A DNA stretch of 64,000 nucleotides from the NCBI RefSeq assembly GCF_023272795.1, contig NZ_CP096829.1, positions 2,604,001 to 2,668,000 on the forward strand, given 5' to 3'. This document shows, piece after piece, positions 29,773 through 38,533 of this stretch (within the stretch, counting starts at the first letter, position 1; every line of letters begins with the position of its first letter). The position numbers and the translations under genes were made by a program. Below the pieces are notes generated by a model. It had not been told where the DNA came from. It was given only the letters and a program-made list of their open reading frames with translations, and ran no database searches. The stretch is from Flavobacterium humidisoli (GTDB lineage Bacteria; Bacteroidota; Bacteroidia; Flavobacteriales; Flavobacteriaceae).

Positions 29773-31242
29773 ATGAAAAAAATATTTATAACCTTGCTTA
29801 CAGGCTCATTATGTTTGGTTAGCTGTCAAGACGGACTAGATGCCGAAGCAACAGGATTGTCTACCAAAGAAGGATTGGTTACAGCAGATGTAGTCGAAAA
29901 TTCGATAAGTTCATCCTATCAATTACTTTCTAACAGATTGAATATTCTGGGCCAATGGAATTGGGCTGGAGGCTTGGTTTTTCAGAACGATTATATCATG
30001 CAGGACATTGCATCTGACGATATGGAAAAAAAGTGGATTTCCGACGGAGACCAGCCTTGGATAGATGAAATCAATAATTTTACTTTCACTTCAGCAAATG
30101 GAGGCCCGAATGGTTTATGGAAATACAATTATGAAGGAATTAAAAGATTGAATCTTGGAATTGAATTATTGACAAGGCCAAATATTGGAGCTGTTACCGG
30201 AATCTCAGCGGCAAGAAAAAATCAGCTATTGGGAGAAGCTTATTTTTTAAGATCGTTCTATTACTTTTCATTAGTAACCAATTTTGGTGATGTTCCTCTG
30301 ATCGTAAAACCTGTTGAATCTCTGGAAGAAGCCTTTGCAGTATCTGTAAGAGCAGATAAAACAATTGTTTGGGATAAAATAAAAGCAGATCTAATACTTG
30401 CACAAGAACTGCTTCCGAATACTAAATATTCATCGGCTACAGAAAAATGGAGGGTTTCAAAAGGAGCAGTTATTGCCTTGCAGGCAAAAGCGGCTTTGTA
30501 CACTCAAAGATGGTCAGAAGTGGGGCCACTCGTAGATCAGTTAGCAGCATTGGGTTATGGTTTAGACGCTAATTATTTTGATAATTTCAGCACTGCTAAA
30601 GAATATAACGATAGCGAAGTTATTTTTTCTTACGATCACCAATCTAATATAACTCTCAGAAGGGGAAACGGAATTTGCGCTCCTTTAGGATGGGGATTTT
30701 TTGCTCCAAGCGCCGATTTTTTAAATTCATTTGAGCCGAATGATCCTAGAAAATCATATACTGTTGATAGTGCAAATCAAAACATCAATAAAATGCTGGG
30801 CAGTCTGGACGGAACCAATAAAGGGAATGATGACGCACCCAACAACAAAGTTTACCTGCGTTATGCAGATGCTTTATTATGGAAAGCAGAAGCACTGAAT
30901 GAGGGAGGAGATTATTCTGGAGCGATTGCAATTATCAATCAAATCAGATTAAGAGCAAGAACGACAATTAACGCATTAGGAGCCGTGCCTCCTGCGGGAA
31001 CTTTACCAGACCGCCCGGCATCATCGGATAAAGCGCTTATAAAAACCTGGCTGATCTCTGAAAGAAGAGCCGAACTTGGTTTTGAAAATCAAAGAATGCT
31101 TGATTTAAAAAGATGGGGAATAGCAAAAGAAGTGATGACGGCTCACGGAAAAAACTTCCAGGATAAACACATGTTATATCCAATTCCACAATCAGAGATT
31201 GATGCATCGGCAGGAACTTTAACACAAAATGCGGGATATTAA
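29773..31242 (+). CDS. SusD/RagB family glycan-binding lipoprotein
   Basis: A 489-aa surface lipoprotein: signal peptide with Cys18 in CLVSCQDG as the lipidation site. The N-terminal helical part contains the TPR-like region (ARKNQLLGEAYFLRSFYYFSLV, FGDVPLIV), and the C-terminal part has the family signatures YLRYADALLWKAEALNEGG, IINQIRLRAR and ISERRAELGFENQRMLDLKRWG near residues 350-450. It caps SusC and binds the incoming glycan. A long hairpin (31256-31293) follows before the GH130 gene, which could lower downstream expression relative to susCD. Confidence 0.96.
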   Translation: MKKIFITLLTGSLCLVSCQDGLDAEATGLSTKEGLVTADVVENSISSSYQLLSNRLNILGQWNWAGGLVFQNDYIMQDIASDDMEKKWISDGDQPWIDEINNFTFTSANGGPNGLWKYNYEGIKRLNLGIELLTRPNIGAVTGISAARKNQLLGEAYFLRSFYYFSLVTNFGDVPLIVKPVESLEEAFAVSVRADKTIVWDKIKADLILAQELLPNTKYSSATEKWRVSKGAVIALQAKAALYTQRWSEVGPLVDQLAALGYGLDANYFDNFSTAKEYNDSEVIFSYDHQSNITLRRGNGICAPLGWGFFAPSADFLNSFEPNDPRKSYTVDSANQNINKMLGSLDGTNKGNDDAPNNKVYLRYADALLWKAEALNEGGDYSGAIAIINQIRLRARTTINALGAVPPAGTLPDRPASSDKALIKTWLISERRAELGFENQRMLDLKRWGIAKEVMTAHGKNFQDKHMLYPIPQSEIDASAGTLTQNAGY

Positions 31243-31255
31243 TATTCACGCATGT

Positions 31256-31293
31256 AAGGTTGATCCAAATCGTTTTTGATTTGGATTAACCTT
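31256..31293. promoter_or_regulatory. Intercistronic hairpin between susD and GH130
   Basis: A 16-bp stem (31256-31271 with 31278-31293, one G-U pair) with a 6-nt loop in the 71-nt gap between susD and GH130. There is no T-run, so rather than a terminator it is likely an mRNA-stability or processing element that protects the susCD part. Confidence 0.6.
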
Positions 31294-31313
31294 CATTTAA
31301 ACCAATAATAAGT

Positions 31314-32372
31314 ATGAAAGACATTGCAAAACGTTTTGCAGATAATCCATTATTATCACCAATAGATATTCCTGCAAGCAGAGAAGGATTAGAAATTACC
31401 TGTCTATTGAATCCGGGAGTATTTCAATATCAAAATAAAACCTGGCTAATAGTCAGAGTGGCGGAAAGACCTGAGCAAAAAAACAATATAATTTCATTTC
31501 CGATATTAACTCCAACAGGCGCAATTAAAATTATCGAATTTTCAATAGATGATCCCGAATTAATTGCAGCAGATGCAAGGGTTGTCAATTATAAAGGAAG
31601 TGATTATTTAACAACATTGTCGCACTTACGCTTATTATGCAGTGAAGACGGACATAATTTTTATGAACCTGAACATTATCCATCACTTGCAGGAGAAGGA
31701 GTTCTGGAAGCGTTTGGAATAGAAGACTGCAGGGTTGCCCTAATCGAAGGAAAATATTATTTGACATTTACTTCAGTGTCAGATAATGGTGTTGGGGTTG
31801 GTTTGCGTACTACCACCGATTGGAAAAACTTCGAAAAACACGGTATGATATTGCCCGCACACAATAAAGATTGTGCCATTTTTGAAGAAAAAATAAACGG
31901 TTTGTTTTATGCATTGCATCGTCCAAGCAGTGTAGATATTGGGGGTAATTATATCTGGATTGCTTCGTCTCCAGATGGAATTCACTGGGGGAATCATCAT
32001 TGTATTGTTAAAACAAGAAAAGGATTTTGGGACAGTAAAAGGGTAGGTGCCGGAGCTGCTCCAATAAAAACAGAAAAAGGATGGCTTGAAATTTATCACG
32101 GTGCCAACGAAAATCACCAATATTGTTTAGGTGCATTTCTGATGGATTTAGAAAATCCTTCGCAGGTAACTGCAAGAACAGAACAGCCAATTATGGTGCC
32201 GACGGCAGAGTACGAATTAAGCGGATTCTTCGGTAATGTAGTATTTACAAACGGTCATATTGTAGAACCAGACGGAGATACACTGACCATTTATTACGGT
32301 GCATCTGATGAATTTGTATGCGGTGCCCAATTTTCGATCAAAGAGATTCTTTTACTTTTAAAAAGCAACTAA
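31314..32372 (+). CDS. GH130 beta-mannoside phosphorylase or mannosidase
   Basis: A 352-aa five-bladed beta-propeller enzyme without signal peptide, so cytoplasmic. Family signatures: DARVVNYKGSDYL, GIEDCRVALIEGKYYLTFT (general acid Asp region, Asp138; the usual motif is EDPR, here EDCR), KDCAIF, YALHRPSS, DSKRVGAGAAPIKTEKGWL, YHGANE and NVVFTNGHIVEPDGDTLTIYYGASD. GH130 members cleave beta-linked mannosides, mostly by phosphorolysis to mannose 1-phosphate; some subfamilies hydrolyse beta-1,2-mannosides. Which applies here cannot be decided by eye. It overlaps the MFS gene by one base (TAATG), showing translational coupling. With SusCD and GH13 neighbours it implies a glycan with beta-mannosyl and alpha-glucosyl linkages. 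Confidence 0.9.
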   Translation: MKDIAKRFADNPLLSPIDIPASREGLEITCLLNPGVFQYQNKTWLIVRVAERPEQKNNIISFPILTPTGAIKIIEFSIDDPELIAADARVVNYKGSDYLTTLSHLRLLCSEDGHNFYEPEHYPSLAGEGVLEAFGIEDCRVALIEGKYYLTFTSVSDNGVGVGLRTTTDWKNFEKHGMILPAHNKDCAIFEEKINGLFYALHRPSSVDIGGNYIWIASSPDGIHWGNHHCIVKTRKGFWDSKRVGAGAAPIKTEKGWLEIYHGANENHQYCLGAFLMDLENPSQVTARTEQPIMVPTAEYELSGFFGNVVFTNGHIVEPDGDTLTIYYGASDEFVCGAQFSIKEILLLLKSN

Positions 32373-33670
32373 TGTTTAAAAAACTTATATCAGAAATTGA
32401 CCATTTTAAAAGCCAGACACATAATTTCCGTATTTTAATTTTTACCAATCTGGTGTATGCTTTTGTATTGCCGGTAATCGATATTTTTGTGGCAGCCTAT
32501 ATTATGAGAAATTCTAATGATACCTCTAAGGTTGTCATTTATCAACTGGCAATTTATACCGGAATTCCGCTTACGTTTTTGCTGAATGGCTTCTTATTGA
32601 AACACATCAATATCCGCAAATTATATTCAATCGGAATGATGCTCAGCGGTGTTTCCATGATTATAATGATGTCCTTAAAAACACTTGATTTAATCGGAGT
32701 TGGCATCGCAGGAATCACGATGGGACTTTCTTTTGGGTTATACTGGTCGAATAGAGATTATCTTGCCCTGGCCATAACCAATGATAATAACAGAAATTAT
32801 TATTATGGATTAGAAACCTTTATTTACACCATAATTGCTATTGTTATACCTGCTGCAATTGGCTGGTTTATACAATCTAAAGCAGGAGAAGATCAAAAAC
32901 ATGCCGCTTATTTGATTATAACGGGAATTGTTTTTCTAATCACTGTTTGGGCATCTATAGTCTGTTTTAGAGGAAACTTTGATAATCCGATACAAAAACA
33001 ATATATCTTTTTTAAATTTCATCCGTTATGGCGCAGATTATTATTGTTGGCTTCCTTCAAAGGATTGGCGCAAGGATTTTTAGTTACAGCTCCGGCAATG
33101 CTCATTTTTAAAATTTTAGGAGAAGAAGGAGCATTAGGAAATGCGCAATCTATTGGCGCAATTTTGGCAGCGGCCATAATTTATTTCATCGGACGTTTTT
33201 CTAAACCTTCAGACAGAATCAAAACATTTTCGGCAGGACTTATTCTGTTTGCTTTAGGAGCCTGTCTAAACGGATTTTTGTTTGATAAAATAGGTGCAAT
33301 CGTATTTCTATTGCTACTGCTTATTGCAAAACCGCTAATGGATCTGGCTTATTTTCCAATTCAGTTAAGAGTAATCGATATTGTATGCCGTATAGAAAAA
33401 AGAGGCGAATTTGCTTATATACTAAATCATGAAGCAGGACTATATGTGGGAAGACTTTTGGGAGCAGGAACTTTCCTGGCTTTATATTATGCCGTTTCAG
33501 AAGATTTTGCTTTAAGATACGCCATAGGGATTATTGCCTTATTGCAATTGTGTTCTGTTTTTATAAGCAAAAAAATTATCAGAGAAGGAGACAGGCTTTC
33601 TCTTGAAAAAACGACAGAAATAGATGCAAAAGCCTTAGAAGAAGCAGCTGTAAAAATTACTCTAAAATAA
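32372..33670 (+). CDS. MFS sugar transporter
   Basis: A 432-aa inner-membrane permease with about 12 hydrophobic segments. Start at 32372 (MFKKLISEIDHFKSQ) is fixed by the one-base overlap with the GH130 stop; an open frame begins upstream but lies inside the GH130 gene. Recognisable pieces: FGLYWSNRDYLALAIT in segment 4-5, a central cytoplasmic loop near residues 200-220 and IDIVCRIEKRGEFAYILNHE in the C-half. This type of MFS protein is common in Bacteroidota utilisation loci with GH130 and probably moves the disaccharide from periplasm to cytoplasm, where GH130 acts. No Walker or ABC features. Confidence 0.88.
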   Translation: MFKKLISEIDHFKSQTHNFRILIFTNLVYAFVLPVIDIFVAAYIMRNSNDTSKVVIYQLAIYTGIPLTFLLNGFLLKHINIRKLYSIGMMLSGVSMIIMMSLKTLDLIGVGIAGITMGLSFGLYWSNRDYLALAITNDNNRNYYYGLETFIYTIIAIVIPAAIGWFIQSKAGEDQKHAAYLIITGIVFLITVWASIVCFRGNFDNPIQKQYIFFKFHPLWRRLLLLASFKGLAQGFLVTAPAMLIFKILGEEGALGNAQSIGAILAAAIIYFIGRFSKPSDRIKTFSAGLILFALGACLNGFLFDKIGAIVFLLLLLIAKPLMDLAYFPIQLRVIDIVCRIEKRGEFAYILNHEAGLYVGRLLGAGTFLALYYAVSEDFALRYAIGIIALLQLCSVFISKKIIREGDRLSLEKTTEIDAKALEEAAVKITLK

Positions 33671-33681
33671 AAAATAACCGA

Positions 33682-35394
33682 ATGAATACTCTTTTAAAAA
33701 TTACTGTTTGCTGCTTATTGGTTTTAAATCTAAGTGCAAGTGCACAGGTAAAACAGCAATCGATTTCTCGTGTAGATCAAATGCCAAATTACCCAAAACC
33801 TTTTCAGATTATTGATTATAACAAACTGGCAAAAGATTTTGATAAGACCATATACGATTTTGATGCAAAAGGAAAATTTTGGCCAATGGTCTGGATCGAT
33901 AAAAGTCAGAAAAACTTCCCGCAAGATATAGTCGGTTTATATACGGCAGTTGCTGATGTAAGACAAGGCACCAATAACAAAGGCATGTTTCATGAAGCGC
34001 TCTGTACAATGGGAGCGACCTTAGGAGCAAGTTTAGTAGGCATTGATAAAACAAACCAGCAGAACAGAAACTATGTTAGCATGCTGAAAAATTATTTTAA
34101 TAAAGATACAGGCTGGGATATTATGATGAATAATACCTGTCCCGAAGTGGCTTTGCTAGGCGGCGGATACGGTCGTGACTGGTGGTATGACCTTTACCCT
34201 AATCTATTATTTTATGCTGTTTACGATCAGTATCCAAAAGAACCTGAATTTGATAAAATTGCAAAAACTATAGCCGAAAAATTCTTCAAAGCTGATTCGA
34301 CCTTAAATGGAAATTATAATTATTCCTTTTTTGATTATGCAAAGATGAAACCCATGACCAACAATATTTGCGCACAGCCGGATGCAGCCGCAGGCCATGC
34401 TTGGGTTTTATATTCGGCATATAAAAAATTTGGAGATAAAAAATATTTAAAAGGAGCGGTCAGTGCAATGAACGCTCTTGAAGCGCAGCCAATAAATCCA
34501 ACTTACGAATTATTGATGCCTTTTGGAGCCTATTTGGCAGCAAGATTAAACGCTGAAGAAGATAAAAAATACGATACAAATAAAATGCTCGCATGGAGTT
34601 TTGACGGAACAGCAATCTGCCGTGAAGGCTGGGGTGTTTTGGTTGGAAATTGGAACGGATTTGATATTTCGGGTACCGTAGGAAGTACTGTAGATCATGG
34701 CGGATATGGTTTTTTAATGAACACTTATGATGCTGCCTGGCCTTTAGTGCCGATGGTGCGCTACGATCAGTCGTATGCGCGAGCGATTGGAAAATGGATG
34801 CTGAACGCTGCAAATGCTTGCCGATTTTTTTATCCGCAATACATGCCGGACGAACACGAAACAATTCCTGAACTGGCCGAAGTTTCAAAAGGAGTTATTG
34901 GATATGAAGGTATCATAAAAAAATCAAATTTAGCAGGATACGATCACATACAAGCTCCGGTTGCACAAGGCGACGGGCCGCTTTGGGTGGCGGGAGAGAA
35001 TCCTAAAGAATCTCAATTCAGCATTTACGGAAGCGGACATGCAGGGATTTTTGGCAGCATTATCAGAAAAACGAATGTTGAGGGTATCTTGCAGTTAAAT
35101 TTATTGGCAACCGACCTTTTTAGAGATAAAGCGTATCCAACTTATTTATATTACAATCCATTTGATGGTGAAATAAGAGTTACAATAAAAACGGCTAAAA
35201 ATAAAAAAGTTGATTTATACGATACCGTTTCAGGCAAATTTATTGCTCGAAATGTTTCGGCTTCATCCCAAATTAAAGTTTCGGGAGGCAATGCAGCAGT
35301 AATTGTTCTTGTTCCTGCAAAAGGAAAAATCACCTATCGGGATACTAAAATGCTCGTAAACGGAATTGTTGTTGATTATCATGCACAGCTTTAA
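33682..35394 (+). CDS. Secreted protein of unassigned family, possible (alpha/alpha)-barrel glycan-active enzyme
   Basis: A 570-aa protein with a signal peptide (MNTLLKITVCCLLVLNLSASAQ), starting 11 nt after the MFS gene and ending 14 nt before GH13. The middle (about 60-420) is mainly helical with conserved-looking aromatic and acidic clusters: GGGYGRDWWYDLYPNLLFYA, PDAAAGHAWVLYSAYKKFGD, SFDGTAICREGWGVLVGNWNG, MVRYDQSYARAIGKWMLNAANACRFF. Helix-loop repetition of this kind is typical of (alpha/alpha)6 or (alpha/alpha)7 glycoside hydrolases and lyases. The last 100 residues form a beta domain (YNPFDGEIRVTI, DLYDTVSGKFIARNVS). I do not recognise the family. Candidate catalytic residues are Asp and Glu in GRDWWYD, FDGTAICREGW and YMPDEHET. 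It probably attacks the polymer outside or in the periplasm before GH13 and GH130 act. Confidence 0.72.
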   Translation: MNTLLKITVCCLLVLNLSASAQVKQQSISRVDQMPNYPKPFQIIDYNKLAKDFDKTIYDFDAKGKFWPMVWIDKSQKNFPQDIVGLYTAVADVRQGTNNKGMFHEALCTMGATLGASLVGIDKTNQQNRNYVSMLKNYFNKDTGWDIMMNNTCPEVALLGGGYGRDWWYDLYPNLLFYAVYDQYPKEPEFDKIAKTIAEKFFKADSTLNGNYNYSFFDYAKMKPMTNNICAQPDAAAGHAWVLYSAYKKFGDKKYLKGAVSAMNALEAQPINPTYELLMPFGAYLAARLNAEEDKKYDTNKMLAWSFDGTAICREGWGVLVGNWNGFDISGTVGSTVDHGGYGFLMNTYDAAWPLVPMVRYDQSYARAIGKWMLNAANACRFFYPQYMPDEHETIPELAEVSKGVIGYEGIIKKSNLAGYDHIQAPVAQGDGPLWVAGENPKESQFSIYGSGHAGIFGSIIRKTNVEGILQLNLLATDLFRDKAYPTYLYYNPFDGEIRVTIKTAKNKKVDLYDTVSGKFIARNVSASSQIKVSGGNAAVIVLVPAKGKITYRDTKMLVNGIVVDYHAQL

Positions 35395-35408
35395 AAATAA
35401 ATCAGAAG

Positions 35409-37040
35409 ATGAAATTTTCATTTAAAGTTATTTTGCTCATTTCGTTTTTTATTTTGAAAAGCAATTTTATAATGGCTCAAAACAAAGATCATAAATGGTG
35501 GAAAGAAACCGTTTTTTATCAAATCTATATGCCAAGTTATGCAGACAGCAATGGCGACGGATATGGTGATTTTAAAGGAATGAAAGCTAAACTAGATTAT
35601 CTGCAAAATTTAGGGATAAACGGAATTTGGTTATCCCCATTTTTAACTTCTCCAAAAGTCGATAACGGTTATGATATTGCGAATTATTACGAAGTTGATC
35701 CCACTTATGGAAGTAGGGAAGATTTTGATCTTTTTTTGAAAGAAGCCCACAAACGCGGCATAAAAGTGATTATGGATATGGTTGTAAATCATTCCTCAAC
35801 AGATTGTAAATGGTTTCAGGAATCCAGAAAGTCAAAAGATAATCTTTATCGCGATTATTACATCTGGAAAGACAAACCCAATAATTGGGAATCTTTTTTT
35901 GGAGGTTCGGCTTGGGAAAAAGATGCACTTACCGACCAATATTATTATCATAAGTTTGATAAAAGAATGGCTGACCTTAATTGGTCATATCCGCCGCTGG
36001 TTGCTGAAATTCAAGAGATACTTCGCTTTTGGCTTGATGCCGGAATAGACGGATTTAGACTTGATGTTATTAATTTTTTAAATACCGATGGAGTTACTGC
36101 TGACAATCCGTTGAAAGATGGGCAGCAGGAACATATAAAAGATATCGATCAGAACGGGGTGAAAAATGCCATTCGAATCATAAAAGCAACAGTAAACGAA
36201 TATGAAAACCGCTTTATTGTAGGCGAAATTGGAAGTGATAAGATTGAAATTCTAAAGCAATATCAATCGGAAGATTTATTGGATGCGGTTTTCAATTTTA
36301 ATTTCGGAAGTATTAAGAGCTTTTCTGCCAAACGCATTTTTGATGAAATGAAGAGTATGGAGAAAAATATGAGCAGTTATCCAACGTTGTTTTTTGGAAG
36401 TCATGATATGCCCCGTATGATGAACAGGCTTGCGAATGGCAATGCTGACAGAGCATTTGCACTGGCTGCTTTAACTTTGACTGGAAAGGGAATTCCGTTT
36501 GTTTATTACGGAGAAGAAATCGGAATGCAGAATATTACTGCCAATGCCATTCAGGAAATGGCAGATGTGCAAGGTAAAACGCATTATAAGCTGGCGCTGG
36601 AAAAAGGTAAAAAACCAAGAGAAGCACTTTTTGAAGCAAATGAGCGCAATCGCGATAAATCCAGAAGTCCAATGCAATGGAATGCAAAACAAAATACAGG
36701 GTTTTCTACCGAAAAAGCATGGGTTAAAATTAATCCTGATTATAAAAAAACAAATGTTGAAGCTCTGACAACTCAGAAGAAATCAATTTTGAACAAGTAT
36801 AAAAAACTAATTGCATTACGAAACAAAGAGAAAATTCTGCAATACGGAAAATACGATAATCTTGAATTGAATGAAGATCAAATTTTATTTACAAGATCCT
36901 TTGAAGGAGGAAAGGTTAATGTGATAATTAACTTTGGAGGTAAAAAGAAATTAATCTTACCAGCCAATATCCAGATATTAATGGGAAGTAAAGATTTAAA
37001 ATCGAATAGTTTGATCATTTATAAAAAACTTATAGAATGA
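35409..37040 (+). CDS. GH13 alpha-glucosidase-type enzyme, exported
   Basis: A 543-aa (beta/alpha)8-barrel enzyme with signal peptide (ends NFIMAQ). All GH13 regions are visible: DMVVNH (Asp123-His128), GFRLDVINF with nucleophile Asp219, VGEIG with acid/base Glu273, and FFGSHDMPR with His332-Asp333. Region IV has Ser instead of the usual Asn before His-Asp. WYQIY-like start (VFYQIYMPSYADSNGDGYGD), a B-domain with WKDKPNNWESFFGG, and SRSPMQWNAKQNTGFS place it with oligo-1,6-glucosidase, alpha-glucosidase or trehalose-type exo enzymes. The C-terminal beta domain (about 470-543) is intact. Last gene of the operon. Substrate linkage is uncertain. Confidence 0.92.
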   Translation: MKFSFKVILLISFFILKSNFIMAQNKDHKWWKETVFYQIYMPSYADSNGDGYGDFKGMKAKLDYLQNLGINGIWLSPFLTSPKVDNGYDIANYYEVDPTYGSREDFDLFLKEAHKRGIKVIMDMVVNHSSTDCKWFQESRKSKDNLYRDYYIWKDKPNNWESFFGGSAWEKDALTDQYYYHKFDKRMADLNWSYPPLVAEIQEILRFWLDAGIDGFRLDVINFLNTDGVTADNPLKDGQQEHIKDIDQNGVKNAIRIIKATVNEYENRFIVGEIGSDKIEILKQYQSEDLLDAVFNFNFGSIKSFSAKRIFDEMKSMEKNMSSYPTLFFGSHDMPRMMNRLANGNADRAFALAALTLTGKGIPFVYYGEEIGMQNITANAIQEMADVQGKTHYKLALEKGKKPREALFEANERNRDKSRSPMQWNAKQNTGFSTEKAWVKINPDYKKTNVEALTTQKKSILNKYKKLIALRNKEKILQYGKYDNLELNEDQILFTRSFEGGKVNVIINFGGKKKLILPANIQILMGSKDLKSNSLIIYKKLIE

Positions 37041-37360
37041 TTTAAAATGGATTTTCTAGTTTTGGCAAAGAACATTAACATGCCTCAATGTAAAGAATCT
37101 TTAGATTCATTTGGAATATCTAGATCTTCTCATTATAGATTCGATCAGCTAAAGATCATTAAAAATTATCTTTTTCGATTTTAAATCCTCTTATATATCC
37201 ACTCAAAAATAAACCGAATTCGAGCCTCCCTGGAATTGGAATCATATTGCGAAAACAATTTAAATGAGAAGTAAAAACAAGTTATTGAGATTTCAATGAA
37301 GCTGTAGCTCAAATGTGGAGTGAAATTGAGTGTCCTAACTAAAATGATAATTAGTGAAGT
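37041..37360 (+). other. Relic of an unidentified frame
   Basis: From 37047 the plus strand reads MDFLVLAKNINMPQCKESLD and on to FRSSHYRFDQLKIIKNYLF-like sequence, then after stops SLELESYCENNLNEK and EISMKLVAQMWSEIECP. It looks protein-like but broken, possibly from a mobile element. No identification. Confidence 0.3.
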
Positions 37361-37792
37361 TCACTTTTCCCCTCTGGGTGCCAAAATATAGCTCCTGCCC
37401 GTGGATTTCGAACTAAAAAATACAGCATCATTTTTCTCATACCGATAAATCAGTCCAGGGATTTTTTTTGCCTGCTTTATTGTAAAAACTTCATTTCCTT
37501 TTATATAATTGAGGCCATAAAGGCCATCACCCAGCCAAATCCTTTTTTTTGAATCAACTTGACAATTTAAAGTATTATTAGCATTAAGGCCATCTTCTAA
37601 CGAAAAATTCTGAAAATCACTGCCGTTAAATTTGGTGATTCCATTATCTGCTGCAATCCAAATATTATGATCGCAGTCTTCACATACAGAATTAACGAAA
37701 TCTTATTTGAGCCCATTTCTAGAATCAATTTCAAAAAAGCTGTTACGATATGATATTGCGCAAAAACAGGTATTGGATATCAAAAAAAACAT
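37361..37792 (-). pseudogene. Fragment of a two-component regulator propeller protein
   Basis: The minus strand from ATG 37792 reads a short signal-like start (MFFLISNTCFCAISY), then RNGLK, a stop, and DFVNSVCEDCDHNIWIAADN, GITKFNGSDFQNF, LEDGLNANNT and DSKKRIWLGDGLYGLNYIKG, ending at TGA 37361. These are two to three Reg_prop blades of the type in the HTCS at 22235. With an internal stop, no kinase part and only about 140 codons, it is a truncated remnant. It may be what is left of a second regulator facing the utilisation locus. Confidence 0.72.
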
Positions 37793-37840
37793 GGGGAATA
37801 GCCTATTGGGACAGTCTTTTGTTTTTCTAAAAAAAGTTCG

Positions 37841-38533
37841 TCATCTTTTTTTTATTTTATTATAATGATCAATATTTTTTTTTGAAAAAACATCAAAAGT
37901 ATTCTCCTCTATTTTATTTAATTCATTTAATGCTATTTTGCTTTTCACTTTTATTAACAATTCGTCAGGAATGCGTAAAATTTTAATTTTCTTAAAATCA
38001 TTCTCATTAAGCCGCTGCGATAGCCCTTTCCAAAATTGCGCAAGTAATGATAGGGAGATAAAATAAAATAGGGTGCTGTTTTTAGGGCAGATTTTATTTT
38101 TATTGGTATAGACGAGCCATATTGGAGCGAGAATTAGCTTTTGGGTTTTCGATAATTCTTCGAATTCGGACACAGTGACTGAAAAGTAGCTATTTCTCGA
38201 CATGCTGAATTTTATTTTTTCCGCACTTCTTAAATCAAAAATAACTTCTCCTAAATTTTTTAGGTTAACTAAAAAATCTGATTTTTTGCTTTTTGTTTTA
38301 TTTAGAGATGGACAAATCTGTTCAATCTTAAATGGTCCTTGTCCAAGATAGAGATAAGGTATTTTATTTTTCTCTAATAGTTTCTTAAATTCTAGTTCTT
38401 TATCGGTGTTTTCAATTTTGAAATAAGATAACAGATGTATGATTTCGGGATTTGTATTTATTTGATCAAAAATTATTTCATCAAATTTATCAGATGGATT
38501 GGTTATTAAAATTGAATTTCGTTTAGTGGTCAT
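37841..38533 (-). CDS. Hypothetical protein, 230 aa
   Basis: A complete frame starting MTTKRNSILITNPSDKFDEI and ending in a basic tail (NIDHYNKIKKR). It is lysine-rich and probably soluble and cytoplasmic. Visible segments include IPYLYLGQGPFKIEQICPSL (two cysteines in the protein), a segment FFSVTVSEFEELSKTQKLILAPIWLVY and hydrophobic ILFYFISLSLLAQFW near residue 155, which is too polar at its edges to be a sure membrane span. No family is recognised. The gene stands alone between a regulator fragment and a relic-rich region. Confidence 0.6.
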   Translation of the reverse strand: MTTKRNSILITNPSDKFDEIIFDQINTNPEIIHLLSYFKIENTDKELEFKKLLEKNKIPYLYLGQGPFKIEQICPSLNKTKSKKSDFLVNLKNLGEVIFDLRSAEKIKFSMSRNSYFSVTVSEFEELSKTQKLILAPIWLVYTNKNKICPKNSTLFYFISLSLLAQFWKGLSQRLNENDFKKIKILRIPDELLIKVKSKIALNELNKIEENTFDVFSKKNIDHYNKIKKR

